From Massospora cicadina (taxonomy: Eukaryota > Entomophthoromycota > Entomophthoromycetes > Entomophthorales > Entomophthoraceae): a stretch of 64,000 bases of DNA. Under the pieces are notes generated by a model. That model had not been told where the DNA came from. It was given only the letters and a program-made list of their open reading frames with translations, and did no database searches. The translations under genes were made by a program, and so were the position numbers. The DNA is taken from positions 186,001-250,000 of the forward strand of contig JAKSZP010009197.1 in NCBI GenBank assembly GCA_022478985.1, in the 5' to 3' direction. Positions 24,030 through 36,214 of this stretch are shown here, piece by piece (position 1 is the first letter of the stretch; every line of letters starts with the position of its first letter).

Positions 24030-25689
24030 TTAGATGACTAAACATTCTATTTTTCTTGTTGACAATTCATGTGGATTTCTTTAGTGGTAATAAAGTGCGT
24101 TGGCTGTTCATCATAGTTCCATTGCTTCTGACCATGGCAATATCATTCACTGTGGTTGTAGACCAGCTCAGCGTTTTTATTCTACTTCCTGAGGTTCAAC
24201 TTCCACTCTTTCTGCAAGTACTGTAACTTTAGACTGTTTTAGGACCTTCTGCTCAGTCTTCTAATTTTCAAAGTTTCTATTGATTATAAAAATTATTCCT
24301 CACTTTCTTTCTTCAAGTGTTGATTGTCTGCATTGGCTTTTACTCTGGGCTCCTGCTTGGGCATTTCTAGTATTGGAAATTATGTCAATGGTGGATAAGG
24401 CGAAAGAAAATTTAAAGCGCCTCCTAGAAGCGTGAAAGATTGGTTTCTTTTCCTTCCAAACCTTCTGTGGGTCATTTGTGCCCAGTCGACTTGAGTGCCT
24501 TTAGGGCCCCTATTCATATGAATATGGTTGTGTCCCAGGTTTACTGTGTCCTTACATCATCAAATCATCATTTTTCATAAAAACTCTATTCAGCTGGTCA
24601 GCAGACACTTGGGGGTAATGGGCTCCGCTTGACTCCTCCCATCCTGTGATTGATCCTTTGTTTGTTAATTCCCTGCCCCAACTGAAGGGGGGTCCATTGA
24701 TTTGTCCATGGGTGTTTCATCAACAACAACTCCCATAATACAGGCTTTGAAAAACCAATCATCTTTTGCAACTGACGACGTATGTTGCTACCTTAAGACC
24801 TTTTTGGGATAGCACAAGAGTCAGCAGGGGCATGGGCTGAATAGAATAATTAAATGTTTACATTATTGGCCTCACAGAATTCACCAGCGACCACTCCTAT
24901 AAATATTGCTCCAAAAATCTGAATCATTTTTACACTTGGAGGCTTCTGTTGCATTCATACATTCATTTCTGGGATGTCATGAGGGTCATCTGTGGTTTGA
25001 GGCTGATATACTAATTAAATGTTTCAGATATACAACCGCAAAGGTTTCACCTGCGGACACCCCTATAAATACTACTATCAGAAGGCCAGGTTTTCTAATA
25101 GAGAAAGGCGACATATCTGGTTCCACGCTTCCACTCTCAGGGAAACCTGAGTGTCAGAAACCTGAGTGTTGGGGTCTAGCTCTGATGTTTTCTATTAGAT
25201 TACATTAATTAAACAAGTTATTCTGGCACTCCATTCCCTATAATAATTTGAACCTTCAGTGAAAGAGAGTATCACCGTCTTGGTGATGGATAACGGAGCA
25301 CAGATGGATACTGCGTCAGTATGGTGTTTCTGGAACCTGAAATGCTGATTTCAATGAAATTTCTAATATATGAATGAGATTTTTTTAATTTCTTGTGGAA
25401 GCCATCCAGAGGATTATCAGTATATCATAATACCCCTGAGATTCTTAGGTTGAACCTCAACATGATTTGATGTACTCAGGAGGAGTAAAAACTTTTATTG
25501 AAAGATTATGGTTACAGGTGCGTATTTGCAAAAAATGATGCTGGTTATGTCCCATCAGCCATCAGAGTTGAAAAATATCCCACTCCTTTCTTTGACAGGA
25601 AGACATATCCTGGGGTTACTATGCCTGAAGTTGATTCCACTTTGGGTTTGGCAGCGTTAACTGCATTTATTAAAGAATGTTCTGGATGA
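24030..25689 (+). pseudogene. Element J gag region, decayed
   Basis: Lies between the 5' LTR and the protease, where gag belongs. Open frames at 24906-25208 and 25498-25689 are short. The second, ending about at the start of the protease, is the best candidate for a gag C-terminus, but I see no zinc knuckle or capsid signature. Assigned by position only. Confidence 0.35.
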
Positions 25690-25870
25690 TTTTGCTTTCA
25701 GCTATTCTTTCTTACCCTTCAAGAAATTTTAGGACAACAATTTTAGTGGACATTGGGGCCTCAAGGAATTTTATTGATCTGGACCTAACTGACTACGCTG
25801 GGGTACGCTACCTACATGTTGGTATGGTTAGGACTGGGCCTCCCAAAGTATTCCCACCTTGAAGATTCAG
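25677..25870 (+). pseudogene. Element J protease
   Basis: A short open frame contains TTILVDIGASRNFIDLDL, the retropepsin active-site block. The usual triad D-S/T-G reads D-I-G, so the hydroxyl residue that supports the catalytic Asp is gone. The frame ends after 61 residues. Confidence 0.6.
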
Positions 25871-26049
25871 GGTCTAGTTGATTATCAAATTAGTATATTC
25901 CACATGGATGACTACTCTTTGGCGGTCAAAAAGCTTTCTGTGCCCAATTATCTTTGAAATGGGTTGGTGGTTTAGCTTTATGTCAAAGCTGATTTAAAGG
26001 ACAGTATCCTAACTTTGTTATTGGGGATTAGTCATCTAATTATTAAAAA

Positions 26050-27015
26050 ATTTCACTGACGTACTGACTGACTGACATCTGAAACCTTCGAGTCTGATAG
26101 GGTCAATATATTTGGGTGAGTGGGTGAGAATTGGCGAATCTTATCAAATTTGAAATTATCAAGCCTAATGAGTTCAATCTATTTGGGCAATTGGGTGAAG
26201 ATTGACAAATATTGTTAATATTTTACCATATTGCTCACCTGAAGCTAATTGAGACTGATAAGTTTAATCTATTTAGGTGAGTGGGTGAGAATTGGCAAAT
26301 AAGATCGAATCTGAAATTATTGACCCTGATGGATTCAATCTATTTAGGTGAATGGGTGAGAATTGGCGAATATTATCTAATAATTCACCAAATTGCTCAC
26401 TTGAAACTCAACAAAAACAGTGTTAGAGTTTAAGTAGATTAAGTAGTTAGGATAATCAGCTCACCAGCCACAAGGGCAACTGCGAAGCTGTTAGTCTGAG
26501 TGGCTTGAGAGTAGTGCTGACACAGCCTATAGGCTACAATGTGAGCTTATCATTTGGTAAACTAAATACCGTAGCAAAGCACGGGTATCTGGATGTTAGG
26601 TTTATATATTTTAAAAACATGCTAAATTTGGTTCACCTAATTAATAAAATACTTTTGGCAATTTAAGTAGAAGTTGATTTAGTAGTTTGGAAGATACATA
26701 TTCAGTGATTTTAAGTATAAAGAGACGTTTTGGGTAGCAGTTTGGTGTTATTTGATTTGATTCAATAGGTTTTTTTTGTTTGGCCAAGTGGTTGATGGCT
26801 TTTGTTCGAATCAATAGGACACAGTTTAGGTTTTCAGGTGATTAGTTATTGGTTGTTTTGATAAGTTCAGTTAGGTTTGCCTGAGTGGTTTTTGATTTAT
26901 TTAATTTAGCAATTAGATTTGGCTGAGTGGTTTAATTTTCTATAATATAAAATCTAAATTAATAAATTGAGAATCTAAAATTTTATAGACAACGTAGCAA
27001 AGCACGGGTAAATTG
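26050..27015 (+). mobile_element. Helitron/Helentron-like non-autonomous repeat
   Basis: Two copies of the short hairpin sequence CGTAGCAAAGCACGGGTA occur at about 26570-26587 and 26993-27010. The first folds as ACCGT...ACGGGT and is followed by ATCTGG, compatible with a Helitron 3' end (hairpin then CTRR); the second is followed by AATTGACTTG, which does not fit. Between and before them are tandem repeats (26090-26405) and repeated GGCTGAGTGGTTT-like words (26778, 26876, 26920). Hairpin plus minisatellite is the build of Helentron-derived non-autonomous elements. No helicase or Rep gene is present. Confidence 0.45.
26090..26405. repeat. Degenerate tandem repeat, about 150-165 bp unit
   Basis: Four occurrences of GGTGAGTGGGTGAGAATTGG or close variants (about 26115, 26190, 26277, 26347) alternate with 'attcaatctatttagg' and 'ttcaccaaattgctcac'-like words. 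Two large units, each of two related halves, make up the block. Confidence 0.65.
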
Positions 27016-28339
27016 ACTTGTATATTAATAAATCCCATGTCAGATGGTAACACTCTAAGCGACTTGCCATAGTGGACCAATGTACATATGCTTAGTCTTG
27101 CGCATCTTCTATAACTAACTCCTAAGAATTCCTATCCCCCTGTTTAAAGGGCTAGAGTCTTTATTTGCGTGGCTTCAGCAAATGCCTTACCAGTTCACTC
27201 AGAGTTAAATTGTGATTTTAAGCTCATAGTTTATAAGGTATCCATCTCCTCCCTCATTTACCATTTGACTCTGTGGGACAAGGCAGCTTTACATGTTTGG
27301 GTCATGGAGCAACTTGACAAGGAAGCCATTCTTCATTGTACTCTCCAATATGCTTGACGCTACTCTTTGTAAAAAGTAGACAGTAAACTGCGTGACTGCA
27401 TATAGTATAGTAACTTGAATAAAATTTACTATACCCAATTTTCAACCCACTCCTCTGGAAGCTCAAATTTCTTGATGTGTGGAATAAGCCAAAGTAATTT
27501 CCAAACTGGCTTGCTTGAACTCTCACAGACTTGGGCTCACTTTTCAGTAAGCTGAGGATAAATTATTGATAGATTGTTTACTTGGAGGTGCCATACATGA
27601 CAGCTTTATTTTGAACTTAGCCTTCTCTAGAGGTTCCAAGCAATTCTTATGGCTGGATAAATAGCTTAATCTTAGAGAATTGGACTTTGAACTAAAAAAA
27701 ATATGTGAAAAGTACTAAATTTAAAAATAATACTATACTCTTTATAATATTGCTAAAAGTTAACAGGGAATCATGATTCATTGAAAATGGCAGAGTAATT
27801 CATTGTTCATTCTTAATTCCCACGTGGGTTGTCCTTCATCATGACCCACTTGGAAGGTCAGCTGAGCTTCTTGATATCCCGGTGATGCTTCATAGCATAA
27901 GTTAAATTTAGTATTAACATTAAGTATGAGCTCATCCAATGGTCCAGGTATTGAGGTCCAGCTTGCTAGCTTCCAAAATGAACAGCTGATGAAGATATTA
28001 GGAGCCTTGGTCCACATGTGATAAAGTCATGTGAATGTGGCTCTGGAATTAGGTGAACTATTTGTGAATGATATTAAAATTATTATTCAAATACAGAGTA
28101 ATTCAGGTCATACTCCAAATTCAAAACCTAAATTGATGATGTAAGCTTGAACCTTAACTCGGGACTTATGGGGCCATTTGAGTAGCTTGAAAGCTGAGTC
28201 CTGTACAGCTTCATGTGTAAAACTTCTCCCCAGAACAAGGTTTACACCTTCCATAGGGAGAATCCTGAAAAACGCCTTTAATTGGATTTGCAAAAGGGTT
28301 GTTAGCCTGGCAGGGTAATTCCAGCTTCCACCCTAGTGC

Positions 28340-28770
28340 AGGTTTTGCTCAATACAAGTTCAAAACCTGTACTAGTTAGTTAAATCTTGGTGTGATATAT
28401 GTCCTAAGGCCGGCCTACCTCAAATACTTTTTCAAATCAGATTTTCATCAAAAAGATACAGTAATGGCTTATTGCATTCCATACCATAAAAAAGAGTTTC
28501 CAATTCTAGTTCATGCCTTTGGGCTCAAAAATGCGCCTGCAATTTTCCAAAGTCATATTGATGAAGCCTTGGGGAGTTGCTAGGAATATGCGTTGTAGCC
28601 TACCTGCATGATATTCTGGTTTTTACCCAAGATCAAGAGTCCCATAAGATCTACTTGCAGCAAGTAAGTTGATTATTTGAGAGTAGCATGATGCAGAAAT
28701 TAATAAGTGTGAGTTTTTCAAATCCAAGGTCACCTTATTGGGCAAGATTGTTTTGAAAAGACCACATGAT
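28340..28770 (+). pseudogene. Element J reverse transcriptase fragment
   Basis: The open frame 28392-28583 has HAFGLKNAPAIFQSHIDEAL, the conserved RT block before the active site. After a frameshift the active-site strand reads VVAYLHDILVFTQDQES at about 28595-28645, so the YxDD motif is YLHD. The upstream fingers domain is missing or lost in the foreign block. Confidence 0.7.
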
Positions 28771-29535
28771 CACCTTAAACAATGAGAAAACAATATTTGA
28801 TTGGCCCACACCAACTATAGTTAAAGAATTGAGAAGTTTTAGGGGTACTTGCACCTTCCTCAAGGAATTTATGCCAAATCTTTATGAGGTGGCGCCATCT
28901 TTGTATAAGGATAGTGGGGCCAGTGTTCTTCAGTGTTTCTCTGCACTGGAGGATGCCTTCCAATCAGTGAAGTGCATCCTGCTTTTCACGTCAGTTCTCC
29001 ACGTGGACCCTGATAGAGATTTTATAATGGCTAGTGATATGTCCAACTTTGCAATAAGTGCTGCTCTTTTAAAAGTGGGTGAAGATGGAATTGAGCATAC
29101 TTTGGGATGCTTTTCCCTGAAGATGTCCTTATCAGAGTTAAATACGCGTTTATGACAATTAACTATTGGAAGTAGTGGATGCACTGACCTACTGCCACCA
29201 TCATCTACATGAACTCCTCCTGGACATTATGCGTTTGTACAGATCATTGCGCCTTATTGTACTATCAGGCTTCTCATCTCTTGACTTTGAGGCAAAATCA
29301 GTGGCATGAGATCCTTGCTCAATCTGTGTTCTCTTATAAGTTTATAAGGGGCAAGGAGAATGGTTTGGCTGACATTCTGAGTCGAAAGCCTGCATTAGCT
29401 CCTGATCACAAAAAGGTGGAGTTGCACAACACGCACTTGGTAATTTCTCAAAGTAAAATTGTGTCCAAGAAACCATCCACCACTGCAATTATGCCTTTTC
29501 TTGCTTCCCTAGAGAACATAGAGAGTATGGTATGA
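28766..29535 (+). pseudogene. Element J RT thumb and RNase H
   Basis: The open frame 28766-29155 covers the RT connection (WPTPTIVKELRSFRGTCTF) and the start of RNase H (FIMASDMSNFAISAAL). After a frameshift and stops, 29209-29535 gives CTDHCALLYYQ, LTLRQNQWHEILAQ and KENGLADILSRKPAL, the standard end of Gypsy RNase H. Alternating frames mean it is dead. Confidence 0.75.
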
Positions 29536-29539
29536 TTAT

Positions 29540-31048
29540 AAAAATCACCCTTTCTTAGTATCTATCAGAAGAATATACTATGGTCCTCACTAAATGCAAA
29601 TTAAATCAGAAGGATATAACAAAGAATTACCATGAAATATGGGATAGTATAGCTTTAGGACGCTTATGGGTTCCCGCAGGACCACCACGATTTGATATAA
29701 AATAAAGAACATCATGATAGGATAATTGTAGGGCACCCAGTGAAATAAAAACCCTGGAGCTAATCCATCATACATATAATTGGAAGGGAAACTCTTCTCA
29801 GTTTGCAAGGTATACCAAGGAGTACCTTGTTTGCAACAAAATGAAACCAAATCTTCAGCCTCACGCGGGGTTTTTGGTACAAGTCCATAAAGCAGAAAGA
29901 TCTTGTACTACCTCTCTGTTGATTTTTTTGAACTGCCCCTCTCTGACAAGTATGACGCTATCAAGTAATGGTACACCGTTTTTACTAAGTTTCCCATTTT
30001 ATTCCATGTCATACCCTGATAACAGCGGCTCAGATGGCCAAGTTTTTTGCTTCCCAAATCCTCTCTAGCCATGGGGTACCCCAGGAGATTTTTAGTGACT
30101 GTGATCCACGGTTCACATTTGTATTCTGGGAGTAGTTGTGCAAGGCTCTGCAGATTCTTCTGTGCCATTCTACTGCCTTCCACCCTCAATTTGATGGGTA
30201 GACATAATGAGTAAACTGATGTTTGGAACAAATCCTGCGGTACTACATTGCAGCTGACCATTCAAACTGGGCCTTGCATATCCCTTTGACACAGTTTAGC
30301 TATAACAACGTTCTTCAGTCCTAGATTTTTTTGTTCTTTATTCTTCGCCAATTATAGTTACAATCCTTTTTCAACATGGATCCTTACTGTGGGTACAAGT
30401 TGGAAGCCATGTTGGAAATTACCAAAGATGTCAATAAATCACACAAGTAGGTAAACGTCAATTTGGATGCGGCTATGAAGAGCTTCAAGGAGAATTCATA
30501 TAATAAGAGAAGTGTAAGCCTATAGTCTAAGGAGGGTGATCTGGCGAAGTTGTATGCCAAAAATATTCCCATCAAGAAGCCGTGCAAGAATAGGGACTAA
30601 AGAGGATAGGACTCTACCATATTTTTAGGAAAGTGGGTCATGCCTCATACCAAGTGGAGCTTTCAGAGAAATTCTGAATCCTTTCAACTTTCTATGTGAG
30701 TAAGTTGCCAAGGTTTGAGGGGCCTTCTAAGAGGCACTAGAATCATACTTTATGGATGGAAACCATAGCAGAAGATGGAAGGGATTGTGTCCTCACGTCA
30801 GGTGAAAAGAAGGCTTAAGTATCTAGTCTTTTTAAAGGGGTTTGATGCCATAGAGAATAGCTGCGTTCCATCTCATAATTGAGCCCCCTCTCAGGACTTG
30901 ATTGCCACTTTCCATGATAATTTCCCTTATGCCGCGAATCCCAAGTCTACCTTTAAAATTGCAACCTTGAAGCTACCCCAGCCCACAAGAACTTCTCGAG
31001 CTGATGACCCTAGGGGAGTGGCAGCGCCTTTAAAAAACGAGAGGATAA
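29540..31048 (+). pseudogene. Element J integrase, decayed
   Basis: Integrase is expected here and can be traced only in pieces. The clearest is the C-terminal strand region (about 30610-30725): GLYHIFRKVGHASYQVEL, then FYVSKLPRFEGP, equivalent to the FHVSQLSPFKG block of B. A catalytic DDE triad could not be read. 30384-30587 and other minus-strand frames here are shadows. No chromodomain was seen before the 3' LTR. Confidence 0.5.
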
Positions 31049-31706
31049 TGTCATGGTTAATGACATAATTATGGGAGTGGATTGCAAAGACAATAAATAG
31101 ATAGCCTGGTCAGAGGAGTCAAATTGGCCTATCCTTACCTTAAATTCACTGTAGATAAACGTTTGGTTAAGGCCAAGCAGGCTCAAGTGACTTCCCAAGA
31201 ATCTCGTGATGGAGCCCAGATGTTACAGCAGTAGGGTTACAAGTTACCCATTATAGTTTGAATGAAGATGTTTCATTACATTTATTTTTAAGTAAAGGAT
31301 TGCATTCATTTACAAAACTTAATATTAAAAAAGTCAGAGGGTGTTTGGTTGGTATCTAGGTCTTGAGTTTTTGATTACTCAGGATATAAAAACTACTGTG
31401 AGTAAGGTTTTGTTATATTTTCAGAGTTTTTAAGACCAATTAATTGATTGAGGGCTACATTGCTGATTTTTCCTTCTATTAGTTTTTCCCAGACTAATAT
31501 CTTTGTTGGTCATCTCTTTTAAAATAAGTGACTTTACTTATATAAAATGATATACCAAACGCTACTTTTGGTAGCATCTCATGATACCTCTTTATGGCGG
31601 CATCCTGGGTTTATTTTCTAAACACAGAAGTTACAAGCACCAGATTGGTTGCATGAGCATTGATTTTCCAATTAGTTTTTAATGAGTTAAAGACACTCTC
31701 CTCACA
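31049..31706 (+). repeat. Element J 3' LTR
   Basis: Begins TGTCATGGTTAATGACATAA and ends CTCCTCACA; preceded by a purine tract and followed by the CATTA duplication. Partner of 23364-24029. Confidence 0.85.
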
Positions 31707-31711
31707 CATTA

Positions 31712-31846
31712 GCCCCTTCTACAGCCCCATTTGTTGGAAGGGTTGTAGGGTGCTTAAAATTCTTGGTGAGTGTTGAATAAGGAAGTTTTTCTCAAATCAC
31801 CTCTAAGATGAAATTTAGGCCATTACTGGATAAAAGAACCCTCAGG
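31712..31846 (-). pseudogene. Element H integrase, middle fragment
   Basis: A 135-bp piece of H stranded between J and B. On the minus strand it starts LRVLLSSNGLNFI next to B and ends PTNGAVEGAN next to J, equivalent to QVLLCDNGKNF and NGAVERANG of A. The second catalytic Asp is replaced by Ser (SSN for CDN); the Glu is kept. Confidence 0.7.
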
Positions 31847-31851
31847 CTACC

Positions 31852-32918
31852 TGTAAGTCCCGAGGAACATCCTCTGGGCATCAATCAGGCCATTTTCCCA
31901 TTTCTGAGCAAGAAGGCACCAAATAGGATGGCGGTACCCCTCATTACTCAGGGCGATCTTGCTCATGTGGTAGATGAGCGCTGGGTAACAGCCCTCCCAC
32001 TTTGGATCCCGCTTCTGATACCCACACTCTCCTTAGCAGAACTGCTATGAGAAATCAGTGAGATCTGTGCTGAGATTGTCGAAATGAAATTGATCATAAC
32101 TAATTTGAGCGGCAATCAGCCCAATGCTCAGATTTCAAATGGTCAAAAAGGTATGAAGACTGATCTATTGGCTGGAATGCCCAACAGTTGCAATTCAGTT
32201 AACATGACAATAGGAAAAATCTCCCCCTCCCAAATTTGTTGAGGATCACCCCCAATGAGCAGGTAACAGCATCGGACACCATTGACAAGGTTTTAGAGCT
32301 TTCTGCTGGCAAAGTGGGCATGGCACCTGATGCAATGCCACTAACCAAACGAATGACCCAGCGACTGAGCATGGGTGGGTTGGATGTCCCAAACCCGTTC
32401 CCAACCAAATGGGCCCACCCCTATGTGGGGTGGCCTTGGGGGATTCCAGCTGCTTATCAGGCTAAATGCCATCATGCCAACCATCAGAAATACAGTCAAG
32501 CCTCAGTTCAGATGTTTGAGGTTGAATTTGCGGGACCTGATACCAGCTTGTTTCCCCTCCAAATTGACTACTATTTAATCAGTCACATCGCACTGAGAAA
32601 ATTTAATGGTCAATTTTTCTTCCTTAAATTTTCCATTAGAAAACCTTCCCCAAAATTTAGTTTTTGTATGTTGAGAATTAAGCCGCCTTTTCCGCTGATG
32701 CTCTTATATCCCTTGGGTTTAACGGTCATGTTCATCTGGTATCTTATTTTGTGCCTGTGTGAAATTTTGGCTCACTGGCAGATATTGGTGGAACTCCTTT
32801 CCAGTTCCATATTCGTCATATCTGCAGCAGTACCTTGGGCATTCTGGTTTACCTTTCTGGGTGCTCTGGCACCTTGGCTGGCAGGCCAGTCTAATTCTTA
32901 CTTGCTGTCCACCTGACA
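31852..32918 (+). repeat. Element B 5' LTR
   Basis: Begins TGTAAGTCCCGAGG and ends CCACCTGACA. It lacks about 110 bp present in the 3' LTR (around 37330-37450), so it lost sequence after insertion. The long open frame 32236-32916 through it is not a gene but a low-stop repeat. The sequence just inside, TAATTGAACAACC, does not look like a TGG-starting tRNA primer site. Confidence 0.9.
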
Positions 32919-32999
32919 TAATTGAACAACCATTATTCTTAGCCATTTCCGCCTTTCTCACGTATATTGGTACAGCAATGGTCCCTTCTTTTCAACTGA

Positions 33000-33700
33000 A
33001 CCAGGTTGTGAAGAAGATTATCTCTGTCCACATTAGTCTGGTCCCACTCAAGACTCCAAACCTGTACCCCATAGTTGCCGTGGCTATTCTGCCCATGTCA
33101 GCAGAATCTGACATCCCAACTTGCAACGAGTTTACTCCCCACCAAAGCCTAGTGGTTTCCCCTGACCCCACTACCATCCCTTCAGTATCACTAGATTCAT
33201 CCACAACTACTAATAAAGAGAACTCCACTTACTTTTTAGTACCCATGAAGATTAGTGTTGGGTCCCATCACATCTCCTTTGAGGCCCTGGTGGACACTGG
33301 AGCTGCGGAAAATTTTATGAGTGTAGAAATGGCCCAGCAATTAGAGCTTTCCATGGATGCAGGTCCTTTGGTGATGGTTACGTCATTAGCCTCCCAAACC
33401 TCATACCTGGTATGTTGACCAGTCATATTTTCAATACACCAGTTCAGCTTCTGTGACCGATTTTCTGCTATGCCAAACTTGGTGTTCCCAGTGATCTTAG
33501 GAGTGGGATGGTGGCGCTGGCAACATGTCAAAATCCACCTGGAGTCTAACATGCTGTCGTTTGCTAATGATCAACTGGAGGGTGAATTCCCCCTAGTTGA
33601 CACTCTTAAGAAAGCTCAAGGTTGCAGTTCTATCACGTCCCTCATCTCCCCTACAGACATACCATCCAATTTTCCAGAAAGTTTAATGCACTATTAAAGC
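33000..33700 (+). pseudogene. Element B protease
   Basis: ISFEALVDTGAAENFMSVEM at about 33275-33335 is the retropepsin active site with intact DTG. After a stop at 33418 the homology continues as MPNLVFPVILGVGWWRWQHV (33470-33530) and a SITSLISPTDIPSNFP block, which aligns with 63715-63920 of element C. The frame 32759-33418 begins in the LTR and has no gag-like domain. Confidence 0.75.
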
Positions 33701-33723
33701 ATTTTCGATTCTAAAAAGGTGGA

Positions 33724-34515
33724 TCATTTGCCCCCCACACTAGATTTGACTGTGGTTTTTGCACAACCGTGGAGTTGGTGAATATCAACTGCCCATTGTA
33801 TCCTCATACGGCTGAGGAGGAGGCTGCGCTCAACACCTGGTTGGATGATATGTTGAAAAAAGGGTGGTTGTTCAAGGAGACCTCTCCAGTCGCATCTCCC
33901 ATCATCTTCGCTAAAAAAGCTGATGGTTATCTCCGCCCCTGTATGGACTATGGACACTTAAATAAAATCACAGTTACCAATCCCTACCCCCTGCCTTTAA
34001 AACAGACAATAAGCCAAGCAATCGCCAAATCTTGGGTGTTTTCTAAACTGGATCTCATCAATGCATTTAACCAGATTCTGGTAATGAAAGGGCAAGAATG
34101 GTTAACAGCAATCCGGACAAAGTGGGGCATTTTCCAATTCCGCGTAATGCCCTTTGGGCTGAAGAATGCTCCCGCTACATTTCAACGCATGATTGACAAT
34201 GTACTGGGTGACCTCCAGTTTACCTGCGCAGTAGCATATATTGACAACATTCTGGTTCACTCCCCGACTCCTGAGCAGCATGCTCCTAACTTGGAAGCAG
34301 TTGTGGCCACCTTGCATAAGGCAGGTTTGTTTGTCAAACCTTCCAAGTGTGAGTTCTATAAAGAGGAGGTTACCTTTCTTGGTAATTTCGTCCTTAAAGA
34401 TGGTTACGCAATCCCTCCCAATAAATTGGAGGCTATCCGGGAATGGCCAACCCTGACTACCCAGAAACAACTACAGAGTTTCTTGGGAACCATCATTACT
34501 TTTATAAAAGTTCTC
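33724..34515 (+). pseudogene. Element B reverse transcriptase
   Basis: The open frame contains SPIIFAKKADGYLRPCMDYG, then KLDLINAFNQILV, then VMPFGLKNAPATFQRMIDNV, then CAVAYIDNILVHSPT, and LGNFVLKDGYAIPPNK. All RT blocks are in order, but the catalytic YxDD reads YIDN. A frameshift at about 34510, in the thumb, sends the frame 33769-34590 out of register. Confidence 0.85.
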
Positions 34516-35083
34516 CCCAGCACTTTCCCAGCTTGCTGCCCCGCTCCACCCCCTTACAGGGAAAAATGTACCATTTCGCTGGACACCTGAATGCCAGCAG
34601 GCGTTTGAATCGATTAAAGAGGTGTTCATATCCCCTCCCATTTCGAAACATGCCAATCCCACCAAGCTGTATATTGTTGCATGTGACTCTTCATTGGTAG
34701 CCATGGGGGCAGTGCTGCTTCAGAAGCACGATGGCTTGGAACACCCGGTCGCCTACTTTTCCTGAAAGTTCACCTCTATGGAACAGTCTTGGGCTATTTA
34801 CAATAAGGAGTTGGCAGCCGTTGCATGGGCCCTAATTCATTAGAGGTACCTGTTACAGGGTGCTCAACATGAACTAATGGTCCGCACAGATCACCAGGCC
34901 CTTTTGTACTTTTATAAACCCCAAAAATTGGCACATCAGCAAGCCCAAACCTATTGGTACCTGTGCAGTTTTAATTTCAAATATGAATTTATAAAAGGTG
35001 TGCTCAATGTACTTCCTGATTTTCTCAGCCGCAGCCCCACCTCTGTTCCGTGGATCTGGAGGAAATGGATCTCATTACTGTGA
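34516..35083 (+). pseudogene. Element B RNase H
   Basis: After the frameshift the reading gives KLYIVACDSSLVAMGAVL, then HPVAYFS, stop, KFTSMEQSWAIYNKEL, a second stop, and RTDHQALLYF with LNVLPDFLSRSP at the end. The stop at about 34763 (TGA for an expected Arg or Lys, probably CGA) and the TAG at about 34841 are the kinds made by C-to-T or G-to-A change. Confidence 0.8.
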
Positions 35084-35249
35084 TTCCTTCCACCCAAATC
35101 ATGTCAATTGCCCCCCTGTTGTTTCTTCTGTCGCTCTGGCCCCTGACACTCCATTAGTTGCTCAGGCCTTATCCAGTCAAATGGCCTGCCCTGAGGGCGT
35201 GGAGCTGTTTGAGCAGTTATCTCACCAGAAGCATAAACACTCCCTATAC

Positions 35250-36214
35250 TCACTGAAGGAGGGCCTTATATATTTTCAATCTTGCGTTTTGGTTCCCCCT
35301 CCTTCTGAACCGATGTATTCTGCATACATCACGATCCCCCCACGGTTGGCCACCCTGGTACTAAGAAATGCATCGATTTGATCAAATGGACCTACAATTA
35401 GGCTGGTTTGACAAAAGAAGTTCCAGCCTGGATCGCTGACTGCATTACTTGTGCTCAGGCTAAGTCAGACTGCTCCAGCAGAAATGGTCTTTTACACCCC
35501 TTACAGCAGGTGGAGGGTCCATGGACGTCAGTGTCCATAATTTTATTGTCAAACTCCCCTGCTCTAACAGGTTCACAGCGGTGATGGTGGTGGTGGATCA
35601 TTTCACAAAATTTTCCCTCTTTATTCCTTGCCATTCCATGATTACGTCAGAGGAGACTGCCCACCTTTTTGTGCGTCATGTGTTCTCATTGTTTGGTCTC
35701 CCCCAGGAGATTATTAGCGACTGGGGTTCACAGTTCACAGCACAACTTTGGAGTGAACTCCTATCTATCCTAAAAATAACCCCTGCCATTCTACAGCATA
35801 CCATCCCAAGTCCAATGGACAGACTGAGTGAGTTAACCAAGTCCTCAAACAGTACCTGCATTGTTATACTGCAGCTGCACAAGACACCTGGGCCAACGAC
35901 CTTCCCCTCACTCAATTCGCCTATAACAATGGAACGCACGCATCTACAAAATTTTCACCCTATGAAGCAACTTTGGGTTACAATCCTTCATTTTTGGTTA
36001 GACCTTGCTTGTGGACTGAGGTCCAAGCTGCTGCGGATCATTCTGAACATATTAGGTCAACACAATCCTTGGTGTGGGAACACCTTACCAAAGCTATTGA
36101 TGACTACAAGAGGTTCAAGGATTGTAAGCAGCTTCCTGGTCACGATATTACAGTGTGTTCCTATGTTGTGCTTGATACCCGCCATTTACATATTCAAGCG
36201 CCTCTCATAAATTT
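35250..36214 (+). pseudogene. Element B integrase
   Basis: The zinc-binding end has WIADCITCAQAKSDCSSR (about 35430-35480). The core reads FTAVMVVVDHFTKFSLFIPC, then LFGLPQEIISDWGSQFTAQL (second Asp kept), then a frameshift; in the next frame SNGQTERVNQ-like sequence and FSPYEATLGYNPS can be followed, with WTEVQAAADHSEHI later. The first catalytic Asp region is disturbed by a 1-bp loss (VHNFIVKLP). Confidence 0.8.

Larger units (their letters stand above)
25871..28340. other. Foreign block inside element J
   Basis: About 2.4 kb separates protease and RT of J, where relatives have a few hundred bases. It holds the Helitron-like repeats (26050-27015) plus AT-rich sequence without a recognisable gene (27016-28340; frames at 27302-27526 and 27778-28017, minus, look like chance). 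The RT N-terminus of J probably begins near 28340. Confidence 0.4.
23364..31706 (+). mobile_element. Element J: Gypsy element with intact target duplication
   Basis: LTRs at 23364-24029 and 31049-31706, both starting TGTCAT and ending CA, are flanked by the 5-bp duplication CATTA (23359-23363 and 31707-31711). A purine-rich tract (AAACGAGAGGATAA) precedes the 3' LTR. The order is gag-like region, protease (25690), RT (28340), RNase H (28766) and integrase (29540-30720) on the plus strand. The 7-kb internal region is about 2 kb longer than in its relatives because of a Helitron-like block at 26050-27015 and neighbouring sequence. It is inserted in the integrase of H. Confidence 0.85.

Noticed and set aside
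32236..32916. 226-codon frame in the 5' LTR of B
   Set aside because: Lies wholly in LTR sequence, is not kept open in the 3' LTR, and has no recognisable domain.
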